Positions 1 through 12,169 are shown, numbered from the stretch's first letter. The stretch is 64,000 nt of DNA from Liquidambar formosana (GCA_039720395.1 CM077831.1:12801803-12865802), one strand, 5' to 3'. The notes: generated from the sequence alone by a model not told the origin. Numbers and translations are program-made.

Positions 1-5
1 TAACA

Positions 6-16
6 ATCTCCCACTT
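6..16 (-). other. C1 polypurine tract
   Basis: The reverse complement reads AAGTGGGAGAT and directly abuts the 3' LTR terminus. The same 11-mer precedes the 3' LTR of C2, C3 and C4. In LTR retrotransposons this tract primes plus-strand DNA synthesis. Confidence 0.85.
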
Positions 17-19
17 GCA

Positions 20-2909
20 CTAAAGCCAATCGACCATGTATCGCATACCTATCTTCTCAAGATGTTGGTCTTAGACATAACCAATTATGTTTTAAAGCTT
101 TAGTCAGTAGGTCTACAAAAACTTATGTAGATAATATCTTCTGTAATGTATCTATTACCTCTTCCAATGATTCCTCTAATCACTTGGAATTGTCACTCTA
201 TGTGTTTGGACTTTTGATGAGACCGTGATTCCTATACTTGAGCTATAGACCCATTGTTGTCACAAAACAAGATGTGGGCAACTCAATGGAAGGAACAACT
301 CCAAGTTCTAAATGAACTTATAGATCCAAACAGTCTCCTAGACAATGTGATAGTTAATTCACCCTTAATAATGGAATCCACTGTATCTTTCATACAGTTC
401 TTCCATTAAATATTTCACCAACTAAAGTGAATATATAAAATATACCCCATATGGATTATATCCAAATCCATATACCCATCTACTATGAGTTTACAATTTC
501 TATATACAATCCAATATTCCAAATTTGAATTGATTGATAACTATTTGTAACAATTACAACATAATAGATATCAGGTTCAATACATAGTGTAAAATAAGGC
601 TTCTTAACACTTTAAGAATCTTACTTGTGTTATCCTAGGGCACATACCCTTGAATAATGAATTCTTATCTGAAGTAAATCAGACCTCCCTTAGAATTCTC
701 CATGTTGAACTCCTTCAATATTTCAACTATGTTTGATGATTTGGAGATACTTAGTAATCTATATGATCTATCTCTATAGATCTTATTGGATGCTTTTGCC
801 AAATCTTTCATGAATTAGTTTTTCCCCAAAAACTAAAACTTTACATTAGATAACATTCATATATCATTCATAATGATTATGATGTCATCCATACTTAGGA
901 TAAAGAAAAACGATCGCACTCCCACTAACCTTTTATACACTCATGGTCCATCTATACAATGAGAGAAATCAAACAATTTGATTACTTCAACTTTATAGAT
1001 GTTCTAATTATGAGAACCTTGTAGTCTATTAATAGACTTCTATAACTTACACACTTTTATGGTTTTTCACCATTTGATATAACATCTTTATATCTTTTTT
1101 GACATATCTTATATTCAAAATGTGTGTTTATAGATAACAAGATCCAAATGGATTTCAGCATAACTATTATCAAACAAGTTTCTTTATAGACAACTTTTTG
1201 CCTATGTTGAAAACATTCTTAAATAGCCAAGCCTTTTAGGTCTCTACCTATCCATATTGGATTTAATGACTCTTAGTCATTTCTCGAGTTGATGTGAAAC
1301 ATCGTCTAGTCATAATCAATAGGATTATCTTGGTGATCTTTATCACCAAAGAACAATTCTTTCACATTCTAATAGAGATACAATATCTCTCTTATGTTAA
1401 GAAATATCCAATTTGATCTATGAAAAGATTGTAGTGTAGTTAAGGGTTTTGTCTTAATAGAGACAAGGGTTAGATCTTTGTTCGTTTGTGGCTTTACAGA
1501 CAATTCTATAAATTCTATCTACTTTTGCATCTTTCTTGAATGAACTCTTTCTCAAGAAAATCCAGCAAATATCCTAATGGACAACTTTTGTTCATTAGGG
1601 TAATAGAAATACTTTCCCAACCACTTTTGGGATATACCACAATTCAACACTTACTTGACCTTATTTCCAGATTGTCTACATTATGTTTCCAGACATACGT
1701 AGCACAAGCCCAAGCCTTAACTTCTTTAAGTTGGGTTTCTTCCCATATCATATCTGATATAATTGGGACAAAACTGGAGTGAACCCTAAATTATCAATAT
1801 GTAGCAATTTTAAGGTATATCCTAGATGGATACATTAGTAAAACTCATCATGGATCAAACCATATCTTAATAGGGTTCAATTTGTTCTCTTAGATTCACC
1901 ATTGAGTTATGGTATTCTAAGATGAGTCTACAATAATTGAATGCATGCTCTACATGACTGTATACATCACAATGTATAGTCAAATTATAAATGTAACTCA
2001 TTCACTTCACCAAGTAAAAGATGGGTTTGGTCATCTCATAACCAAGTCATAATCGTTACATTTAAATGAGAGTCTCTACATCTCTTGTATTCTCGGAATA
2101 CGTTGCATTCGCTCTAATTAGTCATTTAAATTCAGAAATCAAATTTCTAGAATGTCTTAAATGACCTAGTTAAGAAATAAGTTCCCAAAATTAATCTAGC
2201 AACTCTTGCTCTATTAAATTTTAAAGGTAACTTATTATCTACTTAACTTTCTGCTTCCATTTAGATTACTCTAGAATCTAAAAAACCAAGAAGCAGAACT
2301 AACCAACAATTTACTTTAGAGCATAAACCAAAACTTCAAAAGTTTGGTTCTTCTAGAAAACTGATACTTTATCAAGTTCCCTTTACAATACCTTATGTTT
2401 ACTACAAAATAATTATATTTCTTTGTCTTTGACTTTTCAAGACTTGCTTCCCTCTATGCTTCCATTTTAAATCACATCTAGCTTCTCAAGCTATTCTATG
2501 TGATTAATCATTTTTCAAAAGAATGATTATTAATAAACAACTTTTACTACATCCTAGTTCAGAAGAAGTCCTTTACAAGTACTATACTTTATAGTATTAT
2601 TTTACTCACAATACAACCTTTGTATGTGATGTAGGACATCAAAGGCACTTGCATTGACTAATTTTGCTTCTGAAGCTCATTAGTCATCAATACTATCATA
2701 TAGCATGGCAACAAGATGCCAATTGCGCATAGTGTCTTTTTCTTCTTAGGATGTTTTATGGAGGGCCTTAATAAAAGGCCTAGTAGCATATAAACAATCT
2801 TTTGAAATTGAGAACAATTCTCAATTTCCTAAGTCAATCAAAGAAATCGGGTTTAGTCAAACTATCAATATCCTATATATTAGGAAATAGGGGTTTTGAG
2901 GTGAGTAAT
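20..2909 (-). pseudogene. C1 degenerate copia gag-pol remnant
   Basis: On the minus strand this stretch aligns by eye along its length with the intact C3 polyprotein gene. Examples are the reverse transcriptase block near 880-960, the chromodomain-like linker near 1440-1520, and the end of RNase H beside the polypurine tract. It is riddled with stops and frameshifts and is about 2.9 kb against 3.66 kb in C3. The position matching the C3 start codon reads ATT on the element strand (2909-2907), so the start is lost too. The same decayed sequence is present in C2, so the decay predates both insertions. It cannot encode protease, integrase or reverse transcriptase. Confidence 0.85.
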
Positions 2910-5900
2910 TAGGTAATCTACATAAACAGAGAATTAGATTTCATTTTTATCCATAATGATTGGGTCTTTAATCATATGGTACCTCCCACTATTTTATCAA
3001 ATTCCATACACCCTCTAATGGAATTCGGGAATCTCATTCCTTAATGGGGATTGGGGTCCCACTGTGACCTAGAAGCCTCACATGTTAGTTTCTTGACTTC
3101 TAACCCACAATAAGAAGACAACTCTTTGTCTATTGCTTCATAAGCAAGTTCCAATCGTTTTGCCTCTAGGGAACATACACCTCACATGTTAGTTTCTTGG
3201 AATACTTCCCTAGTTAAGTTAAACCCATCATTCACACAGGTATGTTTCGCCAAATATATACCTCACATGTTAGTTTCTTGGTATATACCAGTTTAGGCAC
3301 CCCATGATATCTCATATGTGATAGTTTCAAGTAATGTCTTTAACATGGGTAGCTCCTACATGTCTGCAGCCAGGTACCCACATAAGGGACGTTAGATGAT
3401 CCTATAATGATGGAAGGCAATGAAGAATTCATTCCCCAATGACTTCTCCATTTTCAACTTAATATTAAATAAGAGGGGTTTTAAAGGGTCTCATCAAATT
3501 AACATGCATCCTATGTATCAAAATTTAAACATATAAATTATGCTATTTATAATCATACATCTCATGCTATTATAAATCATACATCGCATGCTATTATATA
3601 TCAACATATATAAAGTACCATATTTTGATATTAGTCCCTAAGTGAATAGGTAACATATACCAAACTATAGTATTGGAGCTAATACAATTATCTCATAAAT
3701 TAAAGCTCCCACTATGATGATTATGGACTTTGAGAGGATTCAATCCAAGCCAATAGATTGAATCCAAGGTCTAAGGTGGGTGTAGGTGATCGTAAAATAA
3801 ACCATTCGTAACATGCATGCTTTCTTGAAAAACTTCTCTAAGCTTTCAAGTCCTTCAATCTGCTCCCTTGGCTTGATGGTCTCCACCATTGGCTTGTTGG
3901 TCTCCACCATTGGCTTGTTGGGCTCCATCATACTCCTTTGGGTCCACTATGCTCCTTAGTGCGCTCTCGATTACATAACATTTACATAATATATAGAAAG
4001 GGATACATAAGGGGAATGTGGGGTACATAAGAGAATGATAGAGAGAGAGGGAAAGTGGCATGCAAGCCCCAAATAATAAATTACATCACCATAATAAAAT
4101 TACAACTCTTGAAAAATTATTACAACCCATTCATAAGACGGCCAATCACAATTGGTTTAAGGGGTATAGTCCATAATCATCATCCAAACACATACATACA
4201 ATCTCATTGCATAATGTAAAGAAAAACTGTAAGCATTAAAACATATGGGCATTATGGTAATTCTCTTGAATGATTTACATTAATCTCATTATTGCATCCT
4301 AATCTTATTAGGTTTTAACAAAAATATCCAGAATTAAATAAAGTCTTAACATTTAAGACATTACAGTTTCAATTAATCAAATTAATTTAAAACATGTAAA
4401 GTTTCCTAAAATAACTCTAATATCCAATATTAGGGTTTCCTTAATTAAACAAAACAATTTCATTTAATTAAGAATTTCCAGATTTTAATTTAATCCCTAA
4501 TTGTGTTTTAAACCATTTAAAACATTATAAAATTAATCAATATTAATTAAATAATTAATATAGGAATTAAATAAAATCATTAAAATGATGAATTAGTGTA
4601 TTAGGGTTTCCTAAAACCCTAAACCCTAAATGCAAGCTCTAATCATTAAATGCCTTATGATTGGTCATTTAATGTCCAATCATTAAAACCCTAGGTTCAT
4701 ATGGTATTTAATAAAAGGGATTAGGGTTTAATTAATGCCAAATAGGGTATTAATTACCCTTAATTAATTACACTAATTAGGGTTTCCAAAACCCTAACCC
4801 TAGACATCATTAATGGTATTAATTATGCCCTAACAATCAATAACCATGATTGGTCATTTAATGAGCAATCATTAACTCTTAATTAAGGTAATTAATATTC
4901 CAATTAGGGTTTTAATTAATGCCATAATGAAATTAGGGTTTCATCATTAACTCAAAATTAGGGTTTCATCCTTAACTCTATGCAGCCGTCACTACCAGGG
5001 GGCTGCCTGAGCTTGGCTAGGCTGCCATGGTCACCAACGACTGTGGGAGGCCATGGCCAGTCATGGGAGAACATCCTAGGGGTGTGGGACAAGCCTCTGG
5101 ACACGTGAGAAGTGGTGGAAGTGGCTGACATTATCAAGAACAATCAGGGTTTCCAAAACCCATCGCTGGAGCCATTGTTGCAGACCTTGAAGGTCACAAT
5201 AGCTTCTAAATCCTTATCAATTTGACTCCTCCATTGAAACCAGCTTTTGTATCATGTCCCTACATGAAATACTAAGCTCATAGAAGAGGTTTGGATGATC
5301 AAATCATCACCAATTGTTCTAAACAATTAAAACAACAGTAGGCTGCCCAGAATTTGACAGCATACTGTCCATGGTCAAAAATTGATTTAAAACCCAGCAA
5401 GATGAATGAATTAGGCTACCAAACGAATTTTCCCAGTATCCTACATGTCTTAGGAAACTAATGCAATTGGTTTCATGCAATTTGGAGTTCCCTAACTCAA
5501 GTTCTAATCAAAGCTCCATTGATGACTTTTCTGCAGAGAAAATCTGCTATGCTGTTCATGAAAAATTTTCAAACTTTTTGAATCTTTTTCCATCAAAACC
5601 TTTTTGAAACTTAAAGAAAATCATATACACATGATATATAATGATCCTACAATGATCTTCCATCATAAATACAGCAGCTTTAATTAGAATTAATTGCAAG
5701 AACCTTAGGGTTCTAAAACCCAGATTCAGCCTCCATGGTGTTCTTCTCCTTCTTCCTTCTGTTCTAGCATCTTAATCCAATTATGATGCATCTAAATGCT
5801 TGGTAACCTTTCCCTACCATGTATAGAACATAACCCAAGTAATGGCAACCATTGCCATGCCTTTGATCTCCATCAATAACTCAAAGTTGTGGCTATTGCA

Positions 5901-6366
5901 TCATTCCCGAGCAAAACTGTCTTTCCAGACAGCCTGTAGTAAAAAATTCATAACTTTCACTACAGAACTCGGATTGATGCACCGTTTGTTGGGTTGGAAA
6001 GCTTATTCGAAGAGCTTTCTAACCATATATGGCTCGAAAATTTTGGAGAAGAACTGTGAATTCGGCATGCAAAACAAGATGACGGTTTTTCATGGCTACC
6101 ATGAAAACTGTTCATAACAGTTTTATAAAACCCTACTTTCCTTATTCTTCTTCTCCAAACTCAAACCCTATGCAACCTATTGCATCCATGGCTACACTTA
6201 ACCATCAATTAGAAGAGGAGTAGAAGAGAATTGACCTAGGGTTCCAAACCCTAGGTTCAGCCATGGAGGAAAACCAATTATGCAGAAAATTTTTTCCAGA
6301 TTTTTGAATCATTCAACTACACCATAATTACCAGCCCATATGTATTTTGTATTATGCATAATCATG
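2910..6366 (-). other. C1 leader (5' untranslated region)
   Basis: This 3.4 kb AT-rich leader lies between the primer site and the former gag start. It holds three copies of a 20-mer ending in CTAACATGTGAGG (reverse complement visible near 3070, 3185 and 3265) and many AAACCCTA telobox motifs at 4430-4980. It also contains a 91-codon ORF on the opposite strand (5842-6117), which is present in C2 and absent from C3. I see no protein family in it. Confidence 0.7.
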
Positions 6367-6378
6367 GCTCTGATACCA
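6367..6378 (-). other. C1 primer binding site, initiator Met tRNA type
   Basis: The plus strand reads GCTCTGATACCA; the element strand is TGGTATCAGAGC. This is the standard plant copia primer site complementary to the 3' end of initiator tRNA-Met. One base separates it from the LTR end at 6380. Confidence 0.9.
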
Positions 6379-6379
6379 C

Positions 6380-8039
6380 TGTTGGGAATCGAACAAGAGG
6401 GAAAAATACAAAGTGCGGAATATAAAAATTTTTCCTACGATTCCACAGCCCATGAATCTAACTATGCATAACACAAAATCAAACCCTAACTACAAAGAGG
6501 GTTAGAACACTTACAGAATTTTTGTCTTCTCCTTTTTGCTCCAAGCTTTGATTCCGGACAGCGGTGAATGAGCAGCCCAAGTGTGCTGCCTCCAACGGTA
6601 TCCACACCTAGCTAGAGCTTCAAGTCCTTTCTTTCTTCTTCCTTGTTGTTGCTAGAGGTGGAGAAGAGAGAGAGAGAGAAGAGAGCCTCCTAAGGGGCTG
6701 GACGGCTAGGGATTTATTGTGCAAGCCTCTTATGCCATGTCACACATAAGTGTGACTTATATAGGCAGCCCACTAAAGGGGGCTGGCCATGGGGAAGAAA
6801 CCCTAATAGGGTTATGTGTAATTACACTTAATTTTACATTAACCCCTATTATTTGTATCAAATACAAATAGGCCTATAAAGAACTATTCTTTATTCACTA
6901 AAACCCTTTCTCTCATAGACTTTAAAGCCCTTCTTGCATGATCAGTGTGTGACCCATTGGGTTCACATCATTAAGTAGTAGGAATAGCATGAGGTGTGCA
7001 CAATGGAACTCTTTCCATTTAGGGTCTAATTGGAACTCCTTCCAATTCCATAATTGATTATAACTCACTTATATCAATTAGGGCTTCTACTAACCATGAG
7101 TAACACCTAGCATATGGCTCATGGTGTGGTCCTTAATGAGGTGAATAGTCATTTACAAAGAACCCTTCTGTTATAGTTTATAGGTTACAATTGCATCCTT
7201 CCTTCAACACAATGTCTCCAATTGAACTAATAGGACATGGAAGTCTGTCAAGTCCCTAGTTCAATTACTTTATACTCATTCATAGATATCAACTCATTGA
7301 TGAACTCATGAAACTCTTTTCATATTCATCCTACCATGGCCATGGATTTAATGAGTTATATTATGAATGCTATATGAGACCTTCTCTCTCTTTTCCTGAG
7401 AGTGATGGATCCCTTGTTGATCACTCATATGCCTTCACACACATAGCAGTAGGGCCAATGAACACCTTTGCAAACCCCTGAATAGGATTTGCACTTAGTG
7501 TTATCAAACTTCTAAAGCTACATGCATAAGGCAACTATGGTGTCTCAGGTCTAAGGATTACTTGTACCACTATAACAATGAGAAACTGATTGACAGGCAG
7601 GAAAAAACTCCATTCAGTTTATCTCATATCTTTGGTCACATTCAGTGTACCTATTCTTATAATAGGCACCCACTTGTTGGTTGTAGTGTCTCCACACAAA
7701 TAGCTTGAGACTAGCTATCCTCCTATAGAGTCAACCTAACAAGTGCTAGTCGTATGGTTCATTACTGTCCATCATAGTAAACCTTCAACTAGGAATGCTT
7801 AAGGAGTTTAGTACAGAGATATATCTATAGTCTCAAAATTACAACTCTTTGTAATTCCATATTCTCAACTCTAACTCCATGGACATATTATGTAAATATA
7901 AATGATGCATATAAACATAATAGAATAAGCCCTTTTATTAAATCAATAATAAATGTGACATACATAAATGAAATCAAATGATTGTTCCTAATCCCTAAAC
8001 AATCATCTTTATGATTGGCTCTAGGGCATAATCCTAACA
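6380..8039 (-). repeat. C1 5' LTR (1660 bp)
   Basis: On the element strand it starts TGTTAGGATTATGCC and ends GATTCCCAACA, the TG...CA termini of the family. Its length matches the C2 LTRs (1659 bp) and the solo LTR (1659 bp). A TATA box (CTATATAAG, reverse complement of 6756-6764) is followed immediately by the inverted repeat GTCACAC/GTGTGAC. Transcription would run leftward, away from the PMD gene. Confidence 0.92.
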
Positions 8040-9859
8040 CTAGCACCTTTCATTTCAGTTTTGGGGAAATAACTCTTACCCCAACGGACTTCACTGTCAT
8101 CACAGGACTTCGCCTAGGTGGGCGGAGGTTATCTTATTATGAGAATGCCCACGGGGATCCCCATTATCTCTTGGAACAACTCGGGACCATAGTACCCGTT
8201 TAAAGGGGTGGAGTGGGCAGAACTTGGCTAAAGAATCATTTCGATGATCAAAGAGAAGAGGATGATGCAAACCCATCTTGTCTTGCCTAAGCTTTCATGC
8301 TATACATGTTATCCAGCATATTCTTTGCTAGCTCTGGTGATATCGCTCTTTTAGGGCATCTTACTTGTATGGAGGATGTTTGGGAGATGGGCGACTACAA
8401 CTGGGGTAGTGCTGCCCTTGCTGTATTGTATAGGTCCATGGGTGACAGATCACGTGGAGTGAGCACAAACCACTGTGGGATGTCCTTCATCTAGGAGGTA
8501 AATCAACTTACAAGTTTCCTTTCAAAAATATTTGCAATGAGTACACATCATCATTTTCTCTTGAAATTCATTTTCTTTTTGAAAGCAGATTTGGTACTAT
8601 GAGTACTTGGAGTTTGAACGTCCCTCCCTTATCGACAATGATCCCTCTTGGCCCGTTATGTCTAATTATCACATCGACAATAGGTGTGATTCAGTGGACA
8701 ATAAACATAACTATGCCCATGCTAGGGCATTCCTAGCTTGCATTACTACAAATAAGGTAATCCCTAAAGCTTTTATCTTTTGAATTCCATCTTTTTTCAA
8801 TTCTTTTACTTAACACCAATTCATGGATTAGGTACACTGGGACCCATGGGCACAGTGGAAATATGCCCTTGAAGAGTAATGTCGCAGGTGTGTTGATATG
8901 ACAGAGAAACGGATCCTCCTAGAAGGTCCTATGGGTCCCTACTGGTACCTTGGGAAGAGAGTTTGGCGCCAAGTAAAAGGCAACATCAGTGCAGCTGTAG
9001 TTCATATGGCACCACCTGAGAGCATAAGACATGCCAACTCCTAATAAGGGTGAGAATTGATCAAAGCTATAAGAGGCAAGGATGCGAGTGACTTCATAGT
9101 TCCGAATGGGAACTATGAGAGTTTCTGTAGGAGGTCTCTGATGCCTCCTAGGGTCATAGGAGTTCCACCTATAGGGGTAAGTGCATACTCGACCCTATAC
9201 ATGCTTTACAAGTGTTTCCTAGCTGACTATGTGCAACTCTTTTCAGGGACGGCGAGTTCGTGGTCACTATTCCACGATGGGTTCAACCTCGGGTGTGTCA
9301 GGAGTGCATATGGATAGTGATGATGAGGGCATGGATAGGGACACATTGCCTCTTTTACCACAACCTAAGTAGTCCATTGATTTGTGCCAAGGAGGTGACA
9401 TTGTGCCCACAACCATAGCACCTCCCGTGATGGACGAGGTTCCTCAGATAGATCCTCGATATAAGACTGTAAGTTTCAAAGTTGACTTGATTCTCTTAAT
9501 CCCCAACTATTCATTAGACATTTCTTACCCAATTCCTCTTTACAAACACCTGCCGGGTATACACAATAATAGATCAATCTTAATACCAGCTTGAAAAGGG
9601 ACATGATGAGGATGAGCCTAAGCCTATCAAAGCAAGAGGCGTATAGAGCGGGCGAACACGCATACCCAGTAAGAATAGCTCAAATCAAAAACTTTTGAAA
9701 ATCTTTGGCTTTCTTTCAAATCGTAGTACTCAAATCATTTATTTTCTTGGAAACTTGTAGATTGATTCCTTCCCTCAGTACAACCCAGCCGCGGCTCCAC
9801 CACCTCCAACAAAAGAAGCAGGGCCAATCAAGAGAAGGAAACCACCAAGGAAACATTGA
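8040..9859 (+). pseudogene. Plant mobile domain (PMD, MAIN/MAIL-like) gene, 5' part cut off by C1
   Basis: Exon 1 begins mid-domain after the C1 insertion and reads TFHFSFGEITLTPTDF, then later DYNWGSAALAVLYRSMGD. Both are the conserved pattern of the PMD (aminotransferase-like plant mobile domain) family. Five introns with GT-AG ends are visible: 8498-8588, 8757-8831, 9177-9246, 9469-9589 and 9669-9778. Exon 2 opens IWYYEYLEFERPS, as expected for the family. The last exon ends in a proline- and lysine-rich tail with a TGA at 9857-9859. In-frame stops occur at 8201, near 8289, at the end of exon 1, and in exon 3, so it is a pseudogene; several are one C-to-T change from a sense codon. PMD proteins are known both as host nuclear factors and as cargo of plant transposons. 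Intron edges are predicted from sequence only. Confidence 0.78.
8498..8588 (+). other. PMD gene intron 1 (predicted)
   Basis: Starts GTAAAT and ends in a T-rich tract plus GCAG, 91 bp. Joining its flanks brings the exon 1 PMD segment next to IWYYEYLEF, the order expected in the family. Four further introns have similar signals; the clearest is 9177-9246, GTAAGT to TTTTCAG. Confidence 0.65.
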
Positions 9860-10369
9860 AGAAACTTATTTTAAGTTTAAGAAACTCAATTTAAGCATTT
9901 AGAAACTCTTAACTTGTGAAAACCTTGTATTAAGCCTATGTGGGCATTTATGTTATATTTCAAGTTTTTTTTTTTTCTTTCAAAATCAAGTTCATGCATT
10001 CCCCACCTTTGAATTATGATATCTATCTCTTGTTTTTTGAATTTCATGACTCTTGACACAAATTTGAGTTAATTTGGGCTCAAAATGGTCAAAATTGGCC
10101 TTCCGGAGCATACGGGGGTTATTGGTGGTCAAAACCAGGAATCGAGGAGAACCAGCTCGGGTGAGTGGTTGGGCCCAACCGGTTGGACCGGTTGGTGAAC
10201 CGGTTTGCCAACCGGTCTCCCAAGCGGTTTCGCTGTTTACGCGTTTTTGCGACTTTTAACGCTTTTTTCGACTTCTAAGCCTTCTAGGACTCAAATTTGA
10301 GATTAAAAAGGCCTATAAAAACACCTCCCACATGTTCATAAACCATTATTATTCATTCAACATCAAGTC
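9860..10369 (+). promoter_or_regulatory. Spacer between PMD and DUF7745 genes, with likely promoter
   Basis: After the PMD stop come about 300 bp of AT-rich sequence with no coding signal. A GC-rich patch at 10165-10230 follows, with several overlapping ACCGGTT half-sites, including the palindrome AACCGGTT. A TATA box lies at 10313-10320 (CTATAAAA) and the ATG of the next gene is at 10370. TATA position and spacing fit a plant core promoter; the role of the ACCGGTT cluster is unknown. Confidence 0.55.
10313..10320 (+). promoter_or_regulatory. TATA box of DUF7745-like gene
   Basis: CTATAAAA lies 50 bp upstream of the ATG at 10370, allowing a leader of roughly 20 bases. No competing ATG lies between the expected start site and 10370. 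Confidence 0.5.
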
Positions 10370-11635
10370 ATGGAGACTTTTGATAGCTTTTTGACACTTT
10401 GCTTCAGCAATATGAGTAAGGAAGACAAAAGGGTTTTCAAGAGTTACGGCTTGGACGCGCTCTATTCCCTCGCCAAAGTCAAGGTAAATTGGACCATGCT
10501 CTATGCTTCTACATACTTTTGGGATCCCGAGCTTCATGTTTTCCATTTTCATCGCAATAAAATTTGCCCCACCCATGAGGAATTTTGCGCGCTGTTCGGA
10601 GTGCAACCGTCAGGACCTTTCATCCTTCCATACCTTCAACAAGGTTATATATCTTCTTTTGCTTCTCTTCTAGAAATCTCTACCCATGATGCTATGGACT
10701 TTATAAAAGATAACATGGTAGATTTAAACAAGCTAGCAACGTCTTTTTTGCCCCTTGGGAGGTTATGTGGGCTACCTTTGTCTCGACAGCGTTAGCACGC
10801 CTTAGCTTTCTACTTGATTAGGAGGTTCCTCATCACCAGTGGTACGTTGTTTGTCCCAATTGAAATTTGTGAACTTGTTATCCCTCTTTTCGAGTCCCGA
10901 AACATAATTCCAATGATTCTAGCAGAAACTCTCAATGGGATAGACAAGGTACAGGATCGGTTTGAGGTGAACTTTGAGGGTAGCCCCTTCCTTCTTCATA
11001 TGTGGTTGCTAGAGAGGTTAAACCTCTTACCATCTCCTCGTGTTGCAAATTATGGGCCTCAACACTTCCGTCTGCATGTACTTGAATTCCCTCTAGATCT
11101 TTCTCCTGACAAATGGCTTAACATGCTATACCATACTTCATGGCAATCTATCCGTTGGTGCGTGCCTCATTGGAAGTGTGACGAAAAGGTGCTCCTGCGA
11201 ACTGTAGGCTGTACACTTGTCAAGTTGATGGGCTTGAAAGCGACTTCTTTTTACTGGCCATCTAGAATCCTTCGACAATTTGGCACAGTTCAAACAATTC
11301 CAAACCATCAAGCGAGTACCACTCAGACAAATTCAAATCAAGTTCACTCCGTTCAACCTGTTTCTCAGTCTATGGTTAAATGGATGGAGGATAGATGGAA
11401 TGGTAAGAACTCTGCTACCCCAGTTCCAAACACTAATGGACCTTATGATCTTAGCAAAGAATACAAGAAGTGGTTATCTGAAGGCATTGGCCACAAAGAA
11501 ACAACAATGAGAGCTCAAGTAGTTGAGTTGATTGGGATTCCTTCACTGGGGAGTAAAAAGAGGTCAAGGGAGGACGACACCAAAGTGAACAAGACTACTA
11601 GAACAAAAAAGACTTCTCAGAGAGCAACAAATTAG
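10370..11635 (+). pseudogene. DUF7745-like retroelement-associated gene, one in-frame stop
   Basis: A single frame of 422 codons is broken only by a TAG at 10793-10795; CAG would restore sense by one change. Residues about 50-75 read FWDPELHVFHFHRNKICPTH, and later IIPMILAETLNGIDK and LLHMWLLERL. This is the spaced pattern I know from DUF7745 plant proteins, which often sit beside Ty3 elements. The C-terminal about 30 residues are lysine- and arginine-rich (KKRSRED...TRTKKTSQR), like a nuclear localisation signal. It starts at ATG 10370, 50 bp behind a TATA box. It lies antisense and tail-to-tail with G1 pol, whose 3' untranslated region begins just beyond the stop. The function of the family is not known to me. 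A recent stop or a readthrough codon are both possible. Confidence 0.7.
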
Positions 11636-11984
11636 CAACCTTTTTGAATTTTAAGCATGTTAAGCATAATAATAGTCCTTCGAGACTTGCAATTATTACA
11701 AATAAAGCTATTATCAATTTCTCTAGTTTCAAACAATTAACTTTGATTTATGAATTGCTTTATACATTGCCATGCCCCTTGTTTATTTTCTTTTTTCTCA
11801 ATTGGACCGCACCTAAGGTACCTTTATGGGTTGCCTATGTATCTCCATCATAAACATTTTCTCCTTTTCTTTTCTTTTCTTCTTTTTTTTTTCTTTTCTT
11901 TTTGAATAATGGAGAATCAGGCCCTCGTAGTTCATGCTTTTCTTTTGCCTAGGCCGCCCTTACGGGTTTTCAACCTAACAAGCT
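11636..11984 (-). other. G1 3' untranslated region
   Basis: Non-coding and pyrimidine-rich on the plus strand (11860-11905). It contains the GGTTTTCAACCTA motif (11967-11979) and the GGACCGCACC...GGGTTGCCTA block (11803-11835), which recur in the 3' regions of G2 (34320-34400, 45165-45410) and G3 (53455-53700, 54358-54511). It follows the pol stop directly. Confidence 0.7.
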
Positions 11985-12164
11985 TTACACATAGTATCTC
12001 TTGAGTTGATCTAAATTCGTTGGTTGAAAGAACTCTATTCCATCCAAATCCATCAATCGAACTGCTCCTCCTGCCAATATTTCCTTTATGATGTAGAGAC
12101 CACCCCAATTAGGCCTGAACTTGCCCCTTGGATCAAAGATAGGCGCACGGATTTCTTTTAGCAC
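11985..12164 (-). pseudogene. G1 integrase C-terminal tail, separated by C2
   Basis: On the minus strand the frame reads VLKEIRAPIFDPRGKFRPNW and then a GGLYIIKEIL...MDLDG segment, the typical C-terminal end of Ty3 integrases. It stops at TAA 11987-11985. Removing C2 and one copy of TATGT leaves this frame continuous with the integrase at 21879, so it is the 3' end of the same pol gene. It has no stop of its own within the segment. Confidence 0.88.
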
Positions 12165-12169
12165 TATGT

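Larger units (their letters stand above)
1..8039 (-). mobile_element. C1: non-autonomous Ty1/copia LTR retrotransposon, left LTR cut by window edge
   Basis: Bases 1-5 are the last bases of the element's 3' LTR (reverse complement of TGTTA). They are followed by the polypurine tract, a degenerate pol, a long AT-rich leader, the primer site and the complete 5' LTR (6380-8039). The order and sequence mirror C2, which has the same layout on the plus strand, and the stretches I compared are nearly identical. No open pol frame remains. The element sits inside the first visible exon of the PMD gene at 8040. The target duplication cannot be checked because the left end is outside the window; the right-side candidate is CTAGC (8040-8044). 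Confidence 0.9.

Noticed and set aside
4958..5143. Proline-rich 61-codon ORF in copia leaders (also 15065-15250; opposite frame at 37470-37652)
   Set aside because: The copies lie in non-coding leader. The reading frame is antisense to the element in C1 and sense in C2's own frame list only because of strand reversal, and C3 shows a different open frame over the same DNA.
6367..6378. tRNA-like GCTCTGATACCA
   Set aside because: It is only the 12-base primer site complement; no tRNA cloverleaf surrounds it. No tRNA or rRNA gene was found in the window.
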